50,821 nt of DNA from an uncultured Bacilli bacterium (lineage in GTDB: Bacteria; Bacillota_I; Bacilli_A; RF39; UBA660). The number at the start of each line of letters is the position of its first letter. The stretch's first letter is position 1. This document shows positions 48,899-50,821 of the stretch, piece after piece. The position numbers and the translations under genes were made by a program. The stretch spans positions 1-50,821 of the forward strand of contig CANQBI010000006.1 in the NCBI GenBank assembly GCA_947589435.1, given 5' to 3'. The notes under the pieces are model-generated. The model worked only from the letters and a program-made list of their open reading frames with translations, did not search any database and was not told the DNA's origin.

Positions 48899-49009
48899 AG
48901 TATTCTTTTTATTTTTTTCCATATATCCTCCATATTCTTAAGTTAATTTTAACACAAAAAGAAACTGATTTCATTAAATAATGCTTAATTTTTTATTTTG
49001 TGGTATAAT
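48899..49009. repeat. 111-bp direct repeat, right copy
   Basis: The second copy of the repeat at 46825, with one mismatch. It carries a copy of the start region of the VanY-type gene and the TATAAT promoter box of the gene at 49034. Confidence 0.88.
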
Positions 49010-49033
49010 TATTTTAGAAATGAGGTTTTGGTT

Positions 49034-49666
49034 ATGAATTATGTATCAAAAGAAGATGATTGTTTAGAATTATACTTCCTTTTAAAAAGTTATTTAAAGG
49101 ATAAAATTGAATATTATGGGACACCTTATAATGCTTTATTTAGTGGAAAATATTTTAGAACTTATGATGAGTCCCATAGTGATTTAGATTATTTATTTAA
49201 AGAAGGACTTCCTTTTAATTATAAATTTAATAAAGAGGCTTTCTTAAGAATTTCAGTAGGAAAATGTCTAGATAGAGAAACTACCATGGGTGAAAAACTC
49301 GCCGCTTTAAGTGATTTTTATGAGGCGATAAAAGTTGTTTATGGTGAACCTACAGTTTTTTATACAATAAAAGATGATGATGAAGAGGTCGTAACTTTCG
49401 AGTGGCTATTTAAAGAAAAAGAAGAAGAAATAAAAAAATTTAAAGAGGGTACTCGTTTTGATGATGGCAAGACAGATACATTAATTATTTTTGGGGAAGA
49501 AGAAAAAACTAAAGGTTACACATTAAACCCAGAAACCAAGAAATTAATTAGTAATCAAATTGGTTTACCTTTTGAAATGTTAAGCATTTTAGATGAAAAT
49601 GTTGAAGACTTTATTCAATATAAAAAAGGTATAAAAGTAAAAGTAAGAAAAAAAGAAAGAAAATAA
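49034..49666 (+). CDS. Unknown soluble protein
   Basis: This 210-residue protein has no signal peptide or membrane helix. It is rich in Glu, Lys, Phe and Tyr; the middle (TTMGEKLAALSDFYEAIKVVYGEPTVFYT) is helical and the end is basic (KVKVRKKERK). I do not recognise the family. ATG 49034 follows GAGGTTTT, and TATAAT at 49004-49009 is the probable promoter, inside the duplicated repeat. It was divergent from the VanY-type gene before the IS insertion. Confidence 0.72.
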   Translation: MNYVSKEDDCLELYFLLKSYLKDKIEYYGTPYNALFSGKYFRTYDESHSDLDYLFKEGLPFNYKFNKEAFLRISVGKCLDRETTMGEKLAALSDFYEAIKVVYGEPTVFYTIKDDDEEVVTFEWLFKEKEEEIKKFKEGTRFDDGKTDTLIIFGEEEKTKGYTLNPETKKLISNQIGLPFEMLSILDENVEDFIQYKKGIKVKVRKKERK

Positions 49667-49680
49667 TTAAATAATATAAA

Positions 49681-49772
49681 AACTGGCAGTGCTTATATGA
49701 CTGAGTTAAAACATAACTCTTATATTCAAAAATTGAATAAATCATATAAGGCTTATATGCCAGTTCTTTTTT
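49681..49772 (+). terminator. Branched terminator-like RNA structure
   Basis: AACTGGCA (49681-49688) pairs with TGCCAGTT (49758-49765), followed by CTTTTTT. Inside, CTTATATGA (49692-49700) pairs with TCATATAAG (49742-49750), enclosing two small hairpins, GAGTT/AACTC (49703-49719) and ATTCAA/TTGAAT (49724-49738). All four helices are perfect, which makes a three-way junction on top of a terminator stem. Confidence 0.7.
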
Positions 49773-49848
49773 AATATTTTCATAAAAAATTATATTGTTA
49801 TAATATCATATATTTAACAAATTGTTAAGAGTTTTATGAAGAAATAAT

Positions 49849-50652
49849 TTATATTTTATTACTTTGTTTTTCTTTTTTTCTTGTATTTTCTTTATTAACC
49901 AATATATTATTTAAAATATAATCATAATCTTCTTTGGTTCCTTGTCTTTTTTTCTTATCGAGTATTATTTCACATTTATCATAATCAATGCCAAAGTTTT
50001 CTCCTAAATTTATGAAGATATGGATAAGACAAAAACCATTACAAATGGAAATTCTTAATTTGTTTAAACCATTAAGGATATTTTCTTGTTGATTATCAAT
50101 ATCAACATAAAGATAATCTACACAATCACCAAAAACTTCCCAATTTCTTAAAAAATTAACCGCTTTTAAAAATGTTTCGTATTTTTCGAAAAAGTCGATA
50201 TATCTTTTGGCAAATTGTTCATCTATTGAAACACTTTCTTTATAGTAATTCTTATCAGCTGGATTAATGTTATTAGAAATAAATGGTTTAATTTTGCCAT
50301 CAGCCTCTCTTAAATAGAGAATAGTAGAGTTATGTTTCGTAAAAGTTGGTTTATTGATATATAAAATAACTTCGCGAATATCTTGATTTTCATAATTAAA
50401 GTGAAATTTTTTAAAAGAAATTACCTCAACATTTTCACCTAAGTTTATTTTTTCTAACTTATCATATTCCTTTTTAAAAGCGACATATAATTTGTTAAAA
50501 GATGTTATTATATCAATTAGTTTAATACTATCTTGAGTATTTACAGGAATGTTTTCAACTCCGGCAAAATCAACCCGACAAAAATCATTTGCATTTAAAG
50601 TTTTAGTAAAAACTAAATTACATTCTTTAATATATTTTCTTAACTCATTCAT
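49849..50652 (-). CDS. Unknown soluble protein
   Basis: This 267-residue protein has no signal peptide, membrane helix or recognised motif. It contains mixed alpha/beta sequence and a basic C-terminus (KENTRKKEKQSNK). A strong SD, TAGGAGG, precedes the ATG, so translation is likely. It lies behind the tRNA-Arg gene on the same strand, a usual landing site for integrated DNA, but nothing else suggests an island here. Confidence 0.72.
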   Translation of the reverse strand: MNELRKYIKECNLVFTKTLNANDFCRVDFAGVENIPVNTQDSIKLIDIITSFNKLYVAFKKEYDKLEKINLGENVEVISFKKFHFNYENQDIREVILYINKPTFTKHNSTILYLREADGKIKPFISNNINPADKNYYKESVSIDEQFAKRYIDFFEKYETFLKAVNFLRNWEVFGDCVDYLYVDIDNQQENILNGLNKLRISICNGFCLIHIFINLGENFGIDYDKCEIILDKKKRQGTKEDYDYILNNILVNKENTRKKEKQSNKI

Positions 50653-50713
50653 AGAAACCTCCTAAAAATTTAGTTAATATTATAACTTATTTAAAAATAT
50701 AAGTCTATAAAAA

Positions 50714-50735
50714 AACTACTTAATTAAAAGTAGTT
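50714..50735 (-). terminator. Terminator after tRNA-Arg
   Basis: AACTACTT and AAGTAGTT pair; in the minus direction a T run follows. Confidence 0.75.
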
Positions 50736-50746
50736 ATATTTTAAGA

Positions 50747-50821
50747 TGGTGTCCCCGAGGTGATTCGAACACCTGACCGATCGCTTAGAAGGCGATTGCT
50801 CTATCCAGCTGAGCTACGGAG
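50747..50821 (-). tRNA. tRNA-Arg (TCT), 5' end cut by the window edge
   Basis: Read on the minus strand, the D arm GCTCAGCTGGATAGAGC, an anticodon stem ATCGC/GCGAT with loop CTTCTAA (anticodon TCT), the T arm AGGTG-TTCGAAT-CACCT, the acceptor 3' strand CGGGGAC, discriminator A and an encoded CCA are all seen. Pairing of the acceptor stem implies that the first two bases of the tRNA lie outside the window. Confidence 0.95.

Noticed and set aside
1-50821. Mycoplasma-type genetic code
   Set aside because: TGA closes genes such as the one ending at 7152, and Trp is encoded by TGG throughout.
49849-50821. Genomic island at tRNA-Arg
   Set aside because: No integrase, no repeat of the tRNA 3' end and no phage genes were seen near the tRNA.

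Overview
The window is very AT-rich DNA from a low-GC Gram-positive bacterium of the Bacilli, most like the uncultured gut lineages near Erysipelotrichia and RF39. TGA ends genes and TGG encodes Trp, so the code is standard and this is not a Mycoplasma. Ribosome sites are purine-rich (aggagg, aggtg) and promoters are mostly TTGACA-17-TATAAT types. SpmA, SpmB and YunB-like genes suggest sporulating ancestry.

Layout. 1-1299: end of an AAA ATPase. 1475-3861: three paralogous SipW-type secreted proteins. 3928-5274: a repeated RNA element (R1) and an Rpn-like nuclease. 5364-11415: a ZIP transporter and a pilus-like cluster (three prepilins, four small membrane proteins sharing a short N-terminal signature, a TadZ-like protein, a VirB2-like protein). 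11490-25818: housekeeping genes (trmB, dac-spmA-spmB, rluB, ferredoxin, yunB-like, nifU-like, S1 protein) with a BRO regulator and two antitoxins lacking visible toxins.

25943-31280 is the accessory highlight. A secreted protein is followed by one whose C-terminus looks like the variable region of a diversity-generating retroelement (DGR). Sixteen bases after its stop lies the promoter of element R2. R1-R4 are four separate transcription units, each with a promoter box, an Asn-codon-rich core homologous to that variable region, and a 3' domain with compensatory base changes in several hairpins. No reverse transcriptase is present; two DUF3800 genes sit downstream of R2 and R3. Between them, on the minus strand, are five tandem small RNA genes (U1-U5), each with its own promoter, conserved hairpins and terminator.

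31330-34968 is a compact SUF iron-sulfur operon with one SufB/SufD-type protein. 35157-45825 holds a Rel/SpoT enzyme behind a possible attenuator, an acyl-CoA-synthetase-like enzyme, a hybrid kinase with nearby Hpt and receiver proteins (a probable phosphorelay), a flavin reductase-rubredoxin fusion, and the recU-PBP1A pair. 45889-50821 has a VanY-type peptidase, an IS1634-like insertion flanked by 111-bp direct repeats, two unknown genes, a branched terminator and a tRNA-Arg cut by the window edge.
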